This document shows positions 39,972-50,298 of a stretch of DNA of 64,000 nucleotides, one piece after another (positions within the stretch are counted from its first letter, which is position 1; every line of letters starts with the position of its first letter). The notes under the pieces are model-generated. The model was not told where the DNA came from. It did not search any database and was given only the letters and a program-made list of their open reading frames with translations. The stretch is taken from contig NZ_CP083239.1 in assembly GCF_022836935.1 (NCBI RefSeq), forward strand, positions 1,553,501-1,617,500, in the 5' to 3' direction. The translations under genes and the position numbers were made by a program. Origin of the DNA: Ancylobacter polymorphus (GTDB taxonomy: Bacteria; Pseudomonadota; Alphaproteobacteria; Rhizobiales; Xanthobacteraceae).

Positions 39972-42900
39972 TGGCTCTCAACGTTTCCGCCTGGGCGATC
40001 CGCAAGCCGGTACCCTCCATCGTGCTGTTCGTGGTGTTGACCGCGATCGGCCTGTACACCTTCGACCGGCTGCCGATCACCCGCATGCCGAATATCGACG
40101 TGCCGATCGTCTCCGTCACCATCACCCAGCCCGGCGCTGCGCCCAGCGAACTGGAAACGCAGGTGACCAAGGTGGTCGAGACCTCGATCGCCGGCGTGCA
40201 GGGGGTGAAGCACATCTCCTCCACCATCACCGAGGGCACCTCGCTCACCGTCGTCGAGTTCCAGCTGGAAACGCAGGTCGACCGCGCGGTGAACGATGTG
40301 CGCGACGCGGTGACCAAGGTGCGCACGGACATGCCGCAGGACATTGAGGAGCCGCTGGTCCAGCGCGTCGATGTCGAAGGCATGGCCATCGTCACCTATG
40401 CCGCCTCCGCCCCGGCGATGACGCCGGAAGAACTGTCCTGGTTCGTCGACGACACGCTGGTGCGCGCGCTGCAGGGCGTGCGCGGCGTGGCGCAGGTGAA
40501 GCGCGAAGGCGGCGTTGATCGCGAGATCCGCATCTCGCTCGACCCCGACAAGCTGGCCGCGCTCGGCGTGACGGCGGCGGATGTGAACCGCGAGCTCGCC
40601 GCCACCAATGTCGACCTTGCCGGCGGGCGCGGCGAGATCGGCACGCAGGAACAGTCCGTGCGCACGCTGGGCGGCGCCAGCACGATTGAGGATCTCGCCG
40701 AGACCCGCATCTCGCTGCCCGCCACCGGCGGCGGCGGCACGCGCTATGTGCGCCTCGCCGACCTCGCCACCGTGACCGACGGTGCCGCCGAACCGCGCAT
40801 CTTCGCCCGGCTCGACGGCAAGCCGGTGGTCGCCTTCGGCATCTACCGCGCCAAGGGCTTCTCCGACGTGGTCGTGGCCGAGAACGCGGAAAAGGCGCTG
40901 CTCGACCTCGAAAAGCGCCACCCGGAAGTCGACATCACCCTGATCGACACCACGGTGAAATACACCGAGGCCGACTATACCTCGGCCATGCACACGCTGA
41001 TGGAAGGTGCCGTGCTGGCGGTGATCGTCGTCATGGTGTTCCTGCGCGATTGGCGCGCCACCATCATCACCGCGACGGCGATCCCGCTCTCCATCCTGCC
41101 CACCTTCTGGGTGATGGACCTGCTCGGCTTCTCGCTCAACGGCGTGAGCCTGCTCGCCGTCACGCTGGTGACCGGCATCCTGGTCGACGACGCCATCGTC
41201 GAGATCGAGAACATCGTGCGCCATATGCGCATGGGCAAATCCGCCTACCGCGCGGCGATCGACGCCGCCGACGAGATCGGCCTCGCCGTGGTGGCGACCA
41301 CGCTTACCATCGTCGCGGTGTTCCTGCCCGTCAGCTTCATGGGCGGCATTGCCGGCCAGTATTTCCGCCAGTTCGGCATCACGGTGGCGGTGGCGGTGCT
41401 GTTCTCGCTCCTGGTGGCGCGCCTGCTCACCCCCATGCTCGCGGCCTATTTCATGCGCGACCACGGCCACCGGGAAAAGCCGGACAGCTGGCTGATGCGC
41501 GCCTATGTCGGGCTGCTGCACCGCTCCATCCGCCACCGCTTCCTCACGGTGACGGCCGGCATCCTGCTGTTCATCGGCTCGATGTGGCTGTCCACCCTGC
41601 TGCCCTCCGGCTTCATCCCCAATTCCGACGTGTCCCGCTCGGTTCTGGCGCTGGAACTGCCGCCGGGGGCGACGCTGGAAGCGACGCGGCGCGTGGTGGA
41701 CGAGGTGACCGACACGCTGAAGGCGCAGCCGGAAGTGGCGAGCGTGTTCGCCACCGCCGGCTCCGGCTCCACCGACGGGCCGGCCAGCGGCGGCGGCGAG
41801 GTGCGCAAGGCGACGATCATCGTCAATCTGGTGCCGCGCTCTGAGCGCACGGCGACGCAGAAGCAGTTCGAGATGCGGCTGCGTGACGAGATCGCCCGCA
41901 TTCCCGACCTGCGCTTCAATTTCGGCGCCTCCGGCGGCGCCGGCCCGGGCGGGCGCGAATTCACCATCATCCTCTCCGGCTCGGACGGGGCCGAGGTGGA
42001 GGCGAAGGCGCTGGAACTGGAACGCGAGATTCGCGAGAAGGTGAAGGGCCTGTCCAATGTGCAGACCTCGGCGGCGCTGGAGCGGCCGGAACTGCGCGTG
42101 GTGCCCAAGCTCGCTGAAGCGGCGGCGCTCGGCGTCTCGGTGTCGGACATCGCCCAGACCGTGCGCATCGCCACGCTCGGCGATGTGTCGCAGAACCTCG
42201 CCAAATTCTCCGCCGGCGACCGCCAGGTGCCGATCCGGGTGCAACTCGACGAGCGGGCGCGCGGCGACCTCTCCACCTTCGAGACGCTGAAGGTACGCAC
42301 CGCCGCCGGCGCCTCGGTGCCGCTGCTCTCGGTCGCCGACATCTCCTTCGGCACCGGCCCGTCCAGCCTCGACCGCTATGACCGCGCGCGGCGCGTGGCG
42401 ATCGAGGCCGACCTTGCCGGCAATACCCAGCTCGGCGAGGCGCTGGCGGAGGTCTATGCCCTTCCGGCGGCCAAGAACATGCCGTCGAGCATCGTGCTCA
42501 AGGAATCCGGCGACGCCGAGATCATGGGCGAGGTGTTCGGCGGCTTCGCCACCGCGATGATGGCGGGCGTGATGATGGTGCTGGCGGTGCTGGTGCTGCT
42601 GTTCGCCAATGTGCTGCAGCCGATCACCATCCTGATCGCGCTGCCGCTGTCGGTGGGCGGCGCCTTCATCGCCCTGCTGCTCACCAACAACGCGATGACG
42701 CTGCCGGTGGTGATCGGCTTCCTGATGCTGATGGGCATCGTCACCAAGAACGCGATCCTGCTGGTGGATTTCGCCATCGAGTCCGTGCATGCGGGCGCCG
42801 ACCGGACCACGGCGCTGATCGAGGCCGGACGCAAGCGCGCGCAGCCCATCATCATGACCACCATCGCCATGGCGGCGGGCATGATGCCCTCGGCGCTCGG

Positions 42901-43171
42901 ACTGGGCGAGGGCGGCGATTTCCGCTCGCCCATGGCGATTGCGGTGATTGGCGGCCTGCTGGCCTCGACCCTGCTGTCGCTGATCTTCGTGCCGGCCGTG
43001 TTCACGCTGATGGACGATCTCGGCCACCTGATGGCGCGCATCTTCGGCCGCTTCATCGGCGCCCGCGACGAGCCGGACGAGCACGCCGGCGCGCCGGTGG
43101 CCCGCGCGGGGCTGCACGCGGTGGACGCCGGCCCGCATTCCACCCCCCGCCCGCCGCTGGCGGCGGAGTAG
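39971..43171 (+). CDS. RND-family efflux transporter (HAE1/AcrB-like)
   Basis: 1066 residues, twelve transmembrane helices and two large periplasmic loops. [20 protein letters not shown] is a usual start. The proton-relay pair in helix 4 is [17 protein letters not shown]. The ATG overlaps the adaptor stop (TGATG). A hydrophobic-amphiphilic efflux role is more likely than heavy metals, because the HAE1 signatures ([32 protein letters not shown]) are present. It is controlled by the TetR gene at the operon head. Confidence 0.92.
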   Translation: MALNVSAWAIRKPVPSIVLFVVLTAIGLYTFDRLPITRMPNIDVPIVSVTITQPGAAPSELETQVTKVVETSIAGVQGVKHISSTITEGTSLTVVEFQLETQVDRAVNDVRDAVTKVRTDMPQDIEEPLVQRVDVEGMAIVTYAASAPAMTPEELSWFVDDTLVRALQGVRGVAQVKREGGVDREIRISLDPDKLAALGVTAADVNRELAATNVDLAGGRGEIGTQEQSVRTLGGASTIEDLAETRISLPATGGGGTRYVRLADLATVTDGAAEPRIFARLDGKPVVAFGIYRAKGFSDVVVAENAEKALLDLEKRHPEVDITLIDTTVKYTEADYTSAMHTLMEGAVLAVIVVMVFLRDWRATIITATAIPLSILPTFWVMDLLGFSLNGVSLLAVTLVTGILVDDAIVEIENIVRHMRMGKSAYRAAIDAADEIGLAVVATTLTIVAVFLPVSFMGGIAGQYFRQFGITVAVAVLFSLLVARLLTPMLAAYFMRDHGHREKPDSWLMRAYVGLLHRSIRHRFLTVTAGILLFIGSMWLSTLLPSGFIPNSDVSRSVLALELPPGATLEATRRVVDEVTDTLKAQPEVASVFATAGSGSTDGPASGGGEVRKATIIVNLVPRSERTATQKQFEMRLRDEIARIPDLRFNFGASGGAGPGGREFTIILSGSDGAEVEAKALELEREIREKVKGLSNVQTSAALERPELRVVPKLAEAAALGVSVSDIAQTVRIATLGDVSQNLAKFSAGDRQVPIRVQLDERARGDLSTFETLKVRTAAGASVPLLSVADISFGTGPSSLDRYDRARRVAIEADLAGNTQLGEALAEVYALPAAKNMPSSIVLKESGDAEIMGEVFGGFATAMMAGVMMVLAVLVLLFANVLQPITILIALPLSVGGAFIALLLTNNAMTLPVVIGFLMLMGIVTKNAILLVDFAIESVHAGADRTTALIEAGRKRAQPIIMTTIAMAAGMMPSALGLGEGGDFRSPMAIAVIGGLLASTLLSLIFVPAVFTLMDDLGHLMARIFGRFIGARDEPDEHAGAPVARAGLHAVDAGPHSTPRPPLAAE

Positions 43172-43546
43172 GGGGCGTCCGATTGCCCTGATCCCCGGGC
43201 TTGGCCCGGGGACCCAGCCGTCTCTCTGCGGCCGGGTGCGAACGTCTGGGTGGCCCGGTCAAGCCCGGCCATGAGGGCGGGCGCGCGACGCGCTTCACGC
43301 CAGGGGAAGGCGGAGTGGGATCGGCCTAGGGTTTTGCGCTGGGTCCCGGATCGGCGGTGCGCTGCGCGCACCTTGTCCGGGAAACGGGCGGGCCGGGCCT
43401 CCGGGAACCCTCATCCCCGGGCTTGACCCGGGGACCCAGCGTCTGCGCTTCGCGCCGGCAGGAAGGCTGGGGCAAGCCCGGCCATGAGGTAACAAACGAG
43501 GGTGCGGCTACCGACGAGAGCGCGCGTGAGGAGAAGGCGCCTGCCG
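43172..43546. repeat. Cluster of extragenic palindromes
   Basis: 375 bp without a gene. Two copies of one unit in the same orientation: 43186-43275 and 43408-43488, each opening CCCTSATCCCCGGGCTTG and ending AAGCCCGGCCATGAG. Between them a different palindrome, 43344-43382, with TCCCGGA and TCCGGGA ends around a GCGC-rich centre. All are GC-rich fold-back elements; no T-run was seen. Confidence 0.75.
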
Positions 43547-44224
43547 CTATTGCAGCGTGCCGTCGCCTTCGCCGCCGGTACGGGCCATGGTCATCTGGGT
43601 GACGGCGATCAGCATCTCGGCGCGGGAGGCGAGGGTGGGGGCTTCCAGCAGCGCCTGCTTCTCGCGCGGGCCGAACGGGGCCATCATGGCGAGCGCATTC
43701 ACCAGCGCCTCATTCGGCGCGTCCTTGATGCTCTTCCAGTCCGCTTCCAGCTGGTTGGCGTCGAGATAATCCGCCAGCGTGCGCAGCAGCGTGGCGCGGT
43801 CCACCGCCTCGGTGCCGGCATTGGGGGTGAAGTCGTCGCGATAGGGTTCGTAATCGACCTTGGCCTGGCGGAACGGCGTGCCGGAATCGACTTCCGCAAC
43901 CACTTTGAACCGGGCGATGCCGCTGAGATTGAGCAGGTAGCGGCCGTCGCCGCTCTCGGCGATCTCGGTGATGCGGCCGACACAGCCCACGCCGACAATA
44001 TCTGGCGCGCCCGGCACGGTGAGGGCCGGCTGCTGCGGCGCGGTCTGGATGATGCCGATCAGCCGGTGGCTGGCCAGCGCCGCGTCGATCATCGCGACAT
44101 AGCGCGGCTCGAACACGTTGAGCGGCAATTGGCAGCGCGGCAGAAGCAGCGCCCCCTCCAGCGGGAAGAGCGGGATGATGGGCGCCAGCTCGGAGGGGCC
44201 GGCATAGGGCTTGTTGATCGCCAT
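43547..44224 (-). CDS. Lon N-terminal (LON substrate-binding) domain protein
   Basis: 225 residues made almost wholly of the Lon protease N-terminal domain: IIPLFPLEGALLLPRCQLPLNVFEPRY and VGCVGRITEIAESGDGRYLLNLSG. No ATPase or protease part. It is presumed to bind unfolded substrates or to be an adaptor. It follows the thioredoxin-like gene by 78 bp on the same strand, a neighbour pair common in alphaproteobacteria. Confidence 0.9.
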   Translation of the reverse strand: MAINKPYAGPSELAPIIPLFPLEGALLLPRCQLPLNVFEPRYVAMIDAALASHRLIGIIQTAPQQPALTVPGAPDIVGVGCVGRITEIAESGDGRYLLNLSGIARFKVVAEVDSGTPFRQAKVDYEPYRDDFTPNAGTEAVDRATLLRTLADYLDANQLEADWKSIKDAPNEALVNALAMMAPFGPREKQALLEAPTLASRAEMLIAVTQMTMARTGGEGDGTLQ

Positions 44225-44302
44225 GGCGTTCCTTGCGCGATGTGTCGGCCCCGAAAGGCCGGTGCCGCATCCCGGCCGGGACGGGGGACGCCCCCGCCGG
44301 CG

Positions 44303-45229
44303 TCAGGCGAAGAGCAGCGAGGACAGGCGGCGGCGGCCGGCGAGCGTGTGCTCGTCCGTCGGTCCCCAGGCCTCGAAGAACTGCACCAGCTGCTTGCGGG
44401 CGCCGTCCTCGTTCCAGGCGCGGTCCTTGCGGACGATGGCGAGCAGATGGTCCACCGCCTCCTCGCGCTTGCCACGGGCGCTGAGCGCCACGGCGAGATC
44501 GAAGCGGGCCTGATGATCGAGCGGATTGGCGGCGACCTTCGCCTCCAGTTCCTTCACATCGCCCAGCGCGCTCGCGGCTTCTTCCAGCTCGATGGCGGCG
44601 CGCACGGCGGTGAGCGCGGCGTCGTTGGCGGCGCTGGCAGGTGCGAGGGCGAGCGTGGCCTTGGCCTGTTCGAGATTGCCGGCGGCCAGCTCGGTGCGGG
44701 CGAGGCCGGCGATGGCGGCGAGGTTTTCCGGCTCCTCGCCCAGCACGGCGGCGAAGATCTCCGCCGCGCCGGCGAGGTCGCCCTCGGCGAGCGCCGCCTC
44801 GCCGCTGGCGAGAATGTCGGCGATGTCGTTGCCGCCACCCGAGGCCGCGATCAGCTTGTCGACGATCGCCTTGATCTGCGCTTCGGGCTGCGCCCCCATG
44901 AAGCCGTCGACCGGCTGGCCGTTGACGAAGGCATAGACGGTGGGCAGCGACTGGATGCCGAGCTGCTGGGCGACGGCGGGGTGCTCGTCCGTGTTCATCT
45001 TGGCGAGGCGGACCTTGCCCTTGGCGGCGCGCACCACCTTTTCGATGATCGGGGTGAGCTGGCGGCAGGGGCCGCACCAGGGGGCCCAGAAATCCACCAG
45101 CACCGGGCGGCGGCGGGATTCCTCGACCACATCCTTCATGAAGCTCTTGGTGGTGACGTCGATCACCACATCGTCGCCGGCCGGCGCGCCGCCCGGAGCG
45201 GCGGGAGAGGAGGGCTGGTTCAGCAACAT
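44303..45229 (-). CDS. YbbN-like thioredoxin with TPR-like tail
   Basis: 308 residues: a thioredoxin domain (about 22-130) with WCGPC (Cys52/Cys55), and a helical C-terminal half of tetratricopeptide type (LASGEAALAEGDLAGAAEIF repeats). CxxC is intact, unlike E. coli YbbN (SxxC), so a redox role is possible besides chaperoning. The ATG at 45229 is chosen; an alternative start five codons earlier is less likely. Confidence 0.88.
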   Translation of the reverse strand: MLLNQPSSPAAPGGAPAGDDVVIDVTTKSFMKDVVEESRRRPVLVDFWAPWCGPCRQLTPIIEKVVRAAKGKVRLAKMNTDEHPAVAQQLGIQSLPTVYAFVNGQPVDGFMGAQPEAQIKAIVDKLIAASGGGNDIADILASGEAALAEGDLAGAAEIFAAVLGEEPENLAAIAGLARTELAAGNLEQAKATLALAPASAANDAALTAVRAAIELEEAASALGDVKELEAKVAANPLDHQARFDLAVALSARGKREEAVDHLLAIVRKDRAWNEDGARKQLVQFFEAWGPTDEHTLAGRRRLSSLLFA

Positions 45230-45316
45230 GGGTCGTCCTCGCAATAGGGCAGGTGCCTACAGGTCTCGTGCTCGGCGTCTAAAATGGTCTGCCGCGCCGC
45301 GAATGCAACGGGGCGA

Positions 45317-45850
45317 TCAGCTCTCGGTGGTGGCCGGCTGCTCCGCCTCGCTGCGCCGGGGCACCGCCAGCACGCGCGGCTCATGGCCGGTGGCGCGCAG
45401 GAAGCGGATGAGGTCGGCGCTGGCGATGGTGGTGGTGGCGGTGTTCACCAGCGGGTGGCAGTTCACCGTCTCATGCGCCATCAGCTCGGCGTCGAGCACC
45501 ACGGCGACGCGGCCCTCGACATCGTTGACCGGGCCGAAGGCGGTGACGGCGCCGGGCTTCACCCCCAGCACCTCTTCCAGAAGCTCGGCGCTGCCGAAGG
45601 AGAGCTTGCTCGCCGCGCCGAGCGGCACGTGCAGGTTCTTGAGATCGACCCGCGTCTCCTCCTCGACCACGACGAGGAACAGGTTCCCCTTCTTGTCCTT
45701 GAGGAACAGGTTCTTGGTGTGCCCGCCGGGAATGTCGCCGCGCAGCGCCTGCGAATCCTCCACCGTGAACAGCGGCGGATGCTCGACCGTGGTGGTGGGA
45801 ATCCCGAGCTCGGCGAGCCGGGCGAGGAGATCGTCGCGGGAAAGGGGCAT
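45317..45850 (-). CDS. Prolyl-tRNA editing domain protein (ProXp/YbaK-like)
   Basis: 177 residues of the YbaK / aminoacyl-tRNA deacylase fold: TVEHPPLFTVEDSQALRGDIPGGHTKNLFLKDKKG is the core signature with the lysine that binds the tRNA end. Probably hydrolyses mischarged Ala-tRNA(Pro) or a similar product in trans. Single gene, 87 bp past the thioredoxin-like gene start. Short N-terminal 25 residues before the fold match ProXp-ala proteins. Confidence 0.9.
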   Translation of the reverse strand: MPLSRDDLLARLAELGIPTTTVEHPPLFTVEDSQALRGDIPGGHTKNLFLKDKKGNLFLVVVEEETRVDLKNLHVPLGAASKLSFGSAELLEEVLGVKPGAVTAFGPVNDVEGRVAVVLDAELMAHETVNCHPLVNTATTTIASADLIRFLRATGHEPRVLAVPRRSEAEQPATTES

Positions 45851-45943
45851 GGGGCGGATCCGGCGGAGAGAGACGAGGGCGTTTTAGGGCGGCGCGGGGC
45901 GGGGGAGCAAGGCGGAGGCAGGGTTGGGGGCAGGGCGGGGGGC

Positions 45944-47065
45944 TCAGCCGCCCCCTGCCGGCAGGGGCGTCCGGCTCCAGTTCTTGCAGGTGAGGAAGCG
46001 CTCCGTCGGCGCATAGATCAGGATGTCCGGCTTGAAGCGGTCGATGACGCCGCGGTCGAACTCGCAGGCATTATGGTGGATCCAGACCACCGCCGAGGCG
46101 CGGTAGGCCAGCGGGTTGGACCAGAAGCCTTGAGTGAAGGAATCGCCGATCACCATGATGCGCGGGCCGGGGTGGCCGGTGGCGTAGGCGTTGAAGCCGT
46201 AATTCTCGGTGCCGCGCGGCGGCGGGCCGACAATGCCGTCGAGCGGCGTTGTCTTGTGCGGCCCGCCCACCGGCGGTTTCCACACATAGTCCACATCCGC
46301 CGGCTCGCGGTCGGGGACGCCGGCGACCCGCAGGAGGTCGCCCCCCGGTCGCCGCTTTGTGCCGCTGAACGCCAGTGACGGCGCGATGGCGAGGTCCGGC
46401 CGGCCCGCCGCGTCCATGACCGCGTTGAAGGCCAGCAGTCCCCCCAGCGCGTTCCAGTGCGTATCGTAGCGGTAATAGAGCGGGCCGCTGGCCGCGCTTT
46501 CATCGACGATGGGGCGCAGATCGACGAAGGTGATGCCGTCGCGCTTCATCCGCGCGGCGACGAGGTCATATTCGTTCGGCTGGTGGCGCTGGGCGCGGAT
46601 ATACTCCGGCAGCTTGTCGAAGCGGGCGGTGGCGGCGTTGGGCGGCAGCGTCAGCACGAAGGTGCCGCCGCTGGCCGTCATTTTCTGCTGCAATTCCTCG
46701 GCGAGGATGGCGAGCCTCTCCACGCCCTGCAGCCGCACCAGCTGGCCGATCGACTGTTCCAGCGCGTTCTCGTCGCGCAGGAACAGGCTGCCATCCGTGC
46801 CGTCGACCACGCGGGTGCCGGGCGGGGAGCCGATGAAGCGCAGATAGCGGCGATGCGCGGCGAGCACCGGGCCGCGAAAGCCGAAAGCATTGTTGATATA
46901 GGGGTCGAGCCGCTCGGAGGCGTGTTCCCACCAGCGCGCTTCCGGGGCCAGTACGGTGCGCATCGGGCCGGGCATGGCGGGAAGCAGCAGGCCGATGGTC
47001 GGCAGCGACAGCAGCGCCACGAAGATCACCGCCCACCAGCGGCGGAAGGCCATGAGCAAGGGCAT
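45944..47065 (-). CDS. AlgJ/AlgX-like O-acetyltransferase (SGNH-type)
   Basis: 373 residues: N-terminal membrane anchor (about 10-32), then a periplasmic SGNH-hydrolase-like domain with the DTHWNALGG block (about 200-208) and the serine block VIGDSFTQGFW (about 304-314). These are the catalytic Asp/His and Ser motifs of AlgX/AlgJ proteins. It follows the MBOAT gene by 13 bp, so the two form an acetyl-transfer module that decorates a surface polysaccharide. No polymerase or export gene is adjacent. Confidence 0.87.
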   Translation of the reverse strand: MPLLMAFRRWWAVIFVALLSLPTIGLLLPAMPGPMRTVLAPEARWWEHASERLDPYINNAFGFRGPVLAAHRRYLRFIGSPPGTRVVDGTDGSLFLRDENALEQSIGQLVRLQGVERLAILAEELQQKMTASGGTFVLTLPPNAATARFDKLPEYIRAQRHQPNEYDLVAARMKRDGITFVDLRPIVDESAASGPLYYRYDTHWNALGGLLAFNAVMDAAGRPDLAIAPSLAFSGTKRRPGGDLLRVAGVPDREPADVDYVWKPPVGGPHKTTPLDGIVGPPPRGTENYGFNAYATGHPGPRIMVIGDSFTQGFWSNPLAYRASAVVWIHHNACEFDRGVIDRFKPDILIYAPTERFLTCKNWSRTPLPAGGG

Positions 47066-47078
47066 GGGCGCGCTCCCC

Positions 47079-48494
47079 TCAGAACCGGAAATACAGGAAG
47101 GGCGAATAGGTCGCCGCCCCCACGGACAGGATGCACAGCACGAACAGCGCCGCCACCACGACGCTGTCGGCCAGCCCGTACAGGGCGCGGCGCAGATGCG
47201 GCGGCAGCCGCTTGGCTCCGGGCTGCGGCAGGCCGAACATGGCGAGCGGCCAGGCCAGCACCATGATGACGATCGTTACCGGCTGCAGATCGGCCAGCAG
47301 ATTGATCGACAGCGGGCCCACCCCGTTCAGCCCGGCGAGGCCGGCGAACAGGTCCATCGCCTGCGGCAGGCTCTCCGCCCGGAACCAGACCCAGCCAGTG
47401 AGCACGACGAGGAGCACATAGGCATGGCCGACCACACGCGGCGCGGCGCGCAGGGCGGCGCCGAGGCGGGTGCGCTCCAGCACCAGGAAGGTGCCGTGAT
47501 GCACGCCCCAGATGACGAAGGTCCAGCTCGCCCCGTGCCACAGGCCGCAGAGCAGGAACACGGTCCAGAGATTCAGGGCCGTGTGCACATGGCCGTGCCG
47601 GTTGCCGCCGAGCGGGATGTAGACATAGTCCCGGAACCAGCTCGACAGGCTCATATGCCAGCGGCGCCAGAAATCGGTGATCGAAAGCGCGCCATAGGGA
47701 AGGTTGAAATTGCGCGGGAATTTCAGCCCCATGGCCAGCGCGAGGCCGATCGCCATGTTGGAATAGCCGCCGAAGTCGAAATAGATCTGCAGCGCATAGG
47801 CGCAGACGCCGATCCACGCCTCGCCGAGATTGGGCGCGGTGGTGTTGTCGAACACCACGCTCACCAGTGGCGCCACCTCGTCGGCGATCAGCACCTTCCA
47901 GGACAGGCCGATGACGAAGATGCGCAGCCCCGCCGACACCCGCCCCAGCGTGGTGCGCCGCGCGCGGATGCGGTGGGCGATGGTGGAGTAGCGCACGATC
48001 GGGCCGGCCACCAACTGCGGGAACATGGTGATGTAGACCGCGATCTCCTCGAAGCGGCCATTGGCCCGCGCCTTCCCGCGGTAGATGTCGACGAGATAGG
48101 AAATGGCGTGGAAGGTGAAGAAGGAGATGCCGAGCGGCAGCGGCAGATGCACCACCGGAAGCTGGGCGGCGTCGGGCAGCAGGTGGTTGAGGTTCTCGGC
48201 GAGGAAGCCGGCATATTTGAAGGCGATGAGGCCGGCGAGATTGAGTGCCACCGCCAGCCCCAGCATCCGCAGGCGCCATGGCCCGGTGCGGGTGTCGATC
48301 AGCAAAGCGAGGCTGTAATTGGCGACGATGGAGACCGCCAGCACCACCACATTGGCGAGCCCGCCCCAGGCGTAGAACACCAGCGAGAAGGCGAGCAGCA
48401 CGAGATTGCGCGCGCGCAGCCCCGGCGTCGCGAAATAGTAGATCAGGAACGCCGGCAGGAAATAGTAGAGAAAGGTGACGGACGAAAAAACCAT
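47079..48494 (-). CDS. MBOAT-family O-acyltransferase, AlgI-like
   Basis: 471 residues, about eleven transmembrane helices. MVFSSVTFLYYFLPAFL is a classic AlgI start and fixes the ATG at 48494. PQLVAGPIVRY, YFDFGGYSNMAIGLALAMG and the catalytic LLCGLWHGASWTFVIWG His are present. It moves acetyl groups across the inner membrane for the AlgJ-like partner downstream. The acceptor polymer is unknown (alginate genes are absent). Confidence 0.92.
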   Translation of the reverse strand: MVFSSVTFLYYFLPAFLIYYFATPGLRARNLVLLAFSLVFYAWGGLANVVVLAVSIVANYSLALLIDTRTGPWRLRMLGLAVALNLAGLIAFKYAGFLAENLNHLLPDAAQLPVVHLPLPLGISFFTFHAISYLVDIYRGKARANGRFEEIAVYITMFPQLVAGPIVRYSTIAHRIRARRTTLGRVSAGLRIFVIGLSWKVLIADEVAPLVSVVFDNTTAPNLGEAWIGVCAYALQIYFDFGGYSNMAIGLALAMGLKFPRNFNLPYGALSITDFWRRWHMSLSSWFRDYVYIPLGGNRHGHVHTALNLWTVFLLCGLWHGASWTFVIWGVHHGTFLVLERTRLGAALRAAPRVVGHAYVLLVVLTGWVWFRAESLPQAMDLFAGLAGLNGVGPLSINLLADLQPVTIVIMVLAWPLAMFGLPQPGAKRLPPHLRRALYGLADSVVVAALFVLCILSVGAATYSPFLYFRF

Positions 48495-48650
48495 GGGCTT
48501 CCGGCGGCGCCTGCGGACGAGGGGGTGGCCCTTCATACACGAAGATTCTTCGCCGGAAACATTTGGGTAGGGAGCGCGGCGCGGCAGCGGCGATCCGGCG
48601 CAAGCGGCAGGGCCGCGCGCCGTGCGGGACGGGGCTGCGTGCGCCCGCCG

Positions 48651-48679
48651 TTGACAGCCGCCGGGCGCGCGCGCCACAT
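48651..48679 (+). promoter_or_regulatory. Candidate promoter of the C26 amidotransferase
   Basis: Perfect -35 TTGACA (48651-48656), 17-bp spacer, weak -10 CCACAT (48674-48679); start near 48687, 19 nt before the ATG. Confidence 0.35.
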
Positions 48680-48705
48680 CAGCGGCAGTGAGCGCAGGAG
48701 AGATT

Positions 48706-49509
48706 ATGCGTCCGGTTATCGGTGTGATCAGCGATGTGAAGGCCAGGGACGGGCATGTCGTCCATGGCGTCACCGAGAAGTATATCTATGCGGTGGCGCG
48801 CGGCGCCCAGGCGATGCCGGTGCTCATTCCCGGCACCATCTCGGCGGTGGATTCCGCCATGGCGCCGGAGCGGATCGTGGTCGACGAGATTCTCGCCGCC
48901 GTCGACGCGCTGTTCCTGCCCGGCAGCCCGTCCAATGTCGGCCCTCATCATTATGGCGACCTGCCGCACGACCCGCCGCTGCCGGCCGATCCGCACCGCG
49001 ACGACATCTCGCTGCCGCTGATCCGTGCGGCGCTGGAACGCGGCGTGCCGCTGTTCGGCGTGTGCCGCGGGTTCCAGGAAATGAACGTCGCGCTCGGCGG
49101 CACGCTGTTCCAGAAGCTCTATGAACAGCCCGGCCGCTTCGACCATCGCGAGGATTCCAGTCTCGACATCGAAGGCCAGTACTCGCCCGCCCATGGGGTC
49201 GCGCTGACCGAAGGCGGCCTGCTGGCGAGCCTTGCCGGCGACACGACGTGGCGGGTGAACTCGCTGCACGGCCAGGGCGTGGCGACGCTGGCGCCAGGCG
49301 TGGCGGTGGAGGCGACGGCCGGGGACGGCACCATCGAGGCCTTCCGCGTGCCGGATTCGCCGGGCTTCAACATGGCGATCCAGTGGCACCCGGAATGGCG
49401 CTTCTGGGAGGACAGGCTCTCCAGCGGCATCTTCACCGCCTTCGGTGCCGCCGCACGCCTCGCCGCCGAGCGCCGGCGCGGCGGCGGCCGGCTGAAGGCG
49501 ACGGGCTGA
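48706..49509 (+). CDS. puuD: Class I glutamine amidotransferase-like hydrolase (peptidase C26)
   Basis: 267 residues. Cys120 in FGVCRGFQEMNV, with His228 and Glu230 in IQWHPEW, form the triad of gamma-glutamyl-gamma-aminobutyrate hydrolases (PuuD). It would release GABA from gamma-glutamyl-GABA in putrescine breakdown, but no other puu gene is nearby, so the substrate is tentative. A GGAGAG site supports the ATG at 48706. It converges on a GntR-type regulator 7 bp away. Confidence 0.85.
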   Translation: MRPVIGVISDVKARDGHVVHGVTEKYIYAVARGAQAMPVLIPGTISAVDSAMAPERIVVDEILAAVDALFLPGSPSNVGPHHYGDLPHDPPLPADPHRDDISLPLIRAALERGVPLFGVCRGFQEMNVALGGTLFQKLYEQPGRFDHREDSSLDIEGQYSPAHGVALTEGGLLASLAGDTTWRVNSLHGQGVATLAPGVAVEATAGDGTIEAFRVPDSPGFNMAIQWHPEWRFWEDRLSSGIFTAFGAAARLAAERRRGGGRLKATG

Positions 49510-49516
49510 GGCCTCT

Positions 49517-50191
49517 CTACCCCAGCTGCGCCAGCAGATGGCCGATGCCGTCGCGAATATCGGCCTCGATGGCGCGGCGCAGCGCCGCCTCATCCCGGGC
49601 GCGCAGCGCGGCCAGCGCTTCGGCGTGGCGGTCGACGGGGTAGTGCGTCTCGAGGTCCGCCAGCGCCATGCGCATGAACGGGCCGATCTGCAGCCACACC
49701 GATTCGATCAGCGGCAGCAGCACATTGTCCGCCCGCCCGCCATAAAGCGCGCCGTGGAAGGCGAGATTGGTCTCGATCATCGCCTCGGTATCGGCGGCGG
49801 CCACCGCCGCGTCGGATTCGGCGTTGAGCGCGTCGAGCCTTGCGATGAAGGCGCTGTCCGCGACCGCGAGCGCGCGGGCCGCCGCCTCGGTCTCCAGCAG
49901 CGTGCGCGCCATCATCAGCTCCTCGAAGCGGCGCGCGGTCATTTCCGGCACGCGCACGCGGCGATTGTCGAGCAGCACCAGCGCGCGCTCGGCCACCAGC
50001 CGCCGCAGCGCCTCGCGCACCGGCATGGAGGACACGCCGAGTTCGTCCGCCAGCCCGCGGATCGTCACCGCCTTGCCGGGCGGAAAGCGGCCAGCCATGA
50101 CCGAACGGCGCAGGCGCCGAAACACCCATTGCTGCAGCGTATCGCCGTCGAGACGGGGTTCCAGGGCGAGATCGAGCGGGGAAGATTCCAT
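49517..50191 (-). CDS. GntR-family (FadR/FCD) transcriptional regulator
   Basis: 224 residues: winged helix at about 20-85 (VTIRGLADELGVSSMPVREALRRLVAERAL) and an FCD helical effector domain (about 90-215) with metal-type His residues (NLAFHGALYGG). It may regulate the neighbouring amidotransferase or another carbon-source gene; there is no overlap to prove a link. Divergent from the Trm112-like gene. Confidence 0.88.
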   Translation of the reverse strand: MESSPLDLALEPRLDGDTLQQWVFRRLRRSVMAGRFPPGKAVTIRGLADELGVSSMPVREALRRLVAERALVLLDNRRVRVPEMTARRFEELMMARTLLETEAAARALAVADSAFIARLDALNAESDAAVAAADTEAMIETNLAFHGALYGGRADNVLLPLIESVWLQIGPFMRMALADLETHYPVDRHAEALAALRARDEAALRRAIEADIRDGIGHLLAQLG

Positions 50192-50298
50192 CGGTCCGTG
50201 GCACTTCGGGGAAGGTGGCGACGTGAGAATGTCAGCTTGCTGCGTTATATAGCCGGAATACGTTCGTGATCCTGCCGAAGATCGGGAGATTCCTGCCC

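Noticed and set aside
39842..43138. Antisense open frame of nearly 1100 codons across the RND pump
   Set aside because: It mirrors the pump gene; the long frame results from GC-biased third positions and its translation is His/Arg/Gly-rich without domains.
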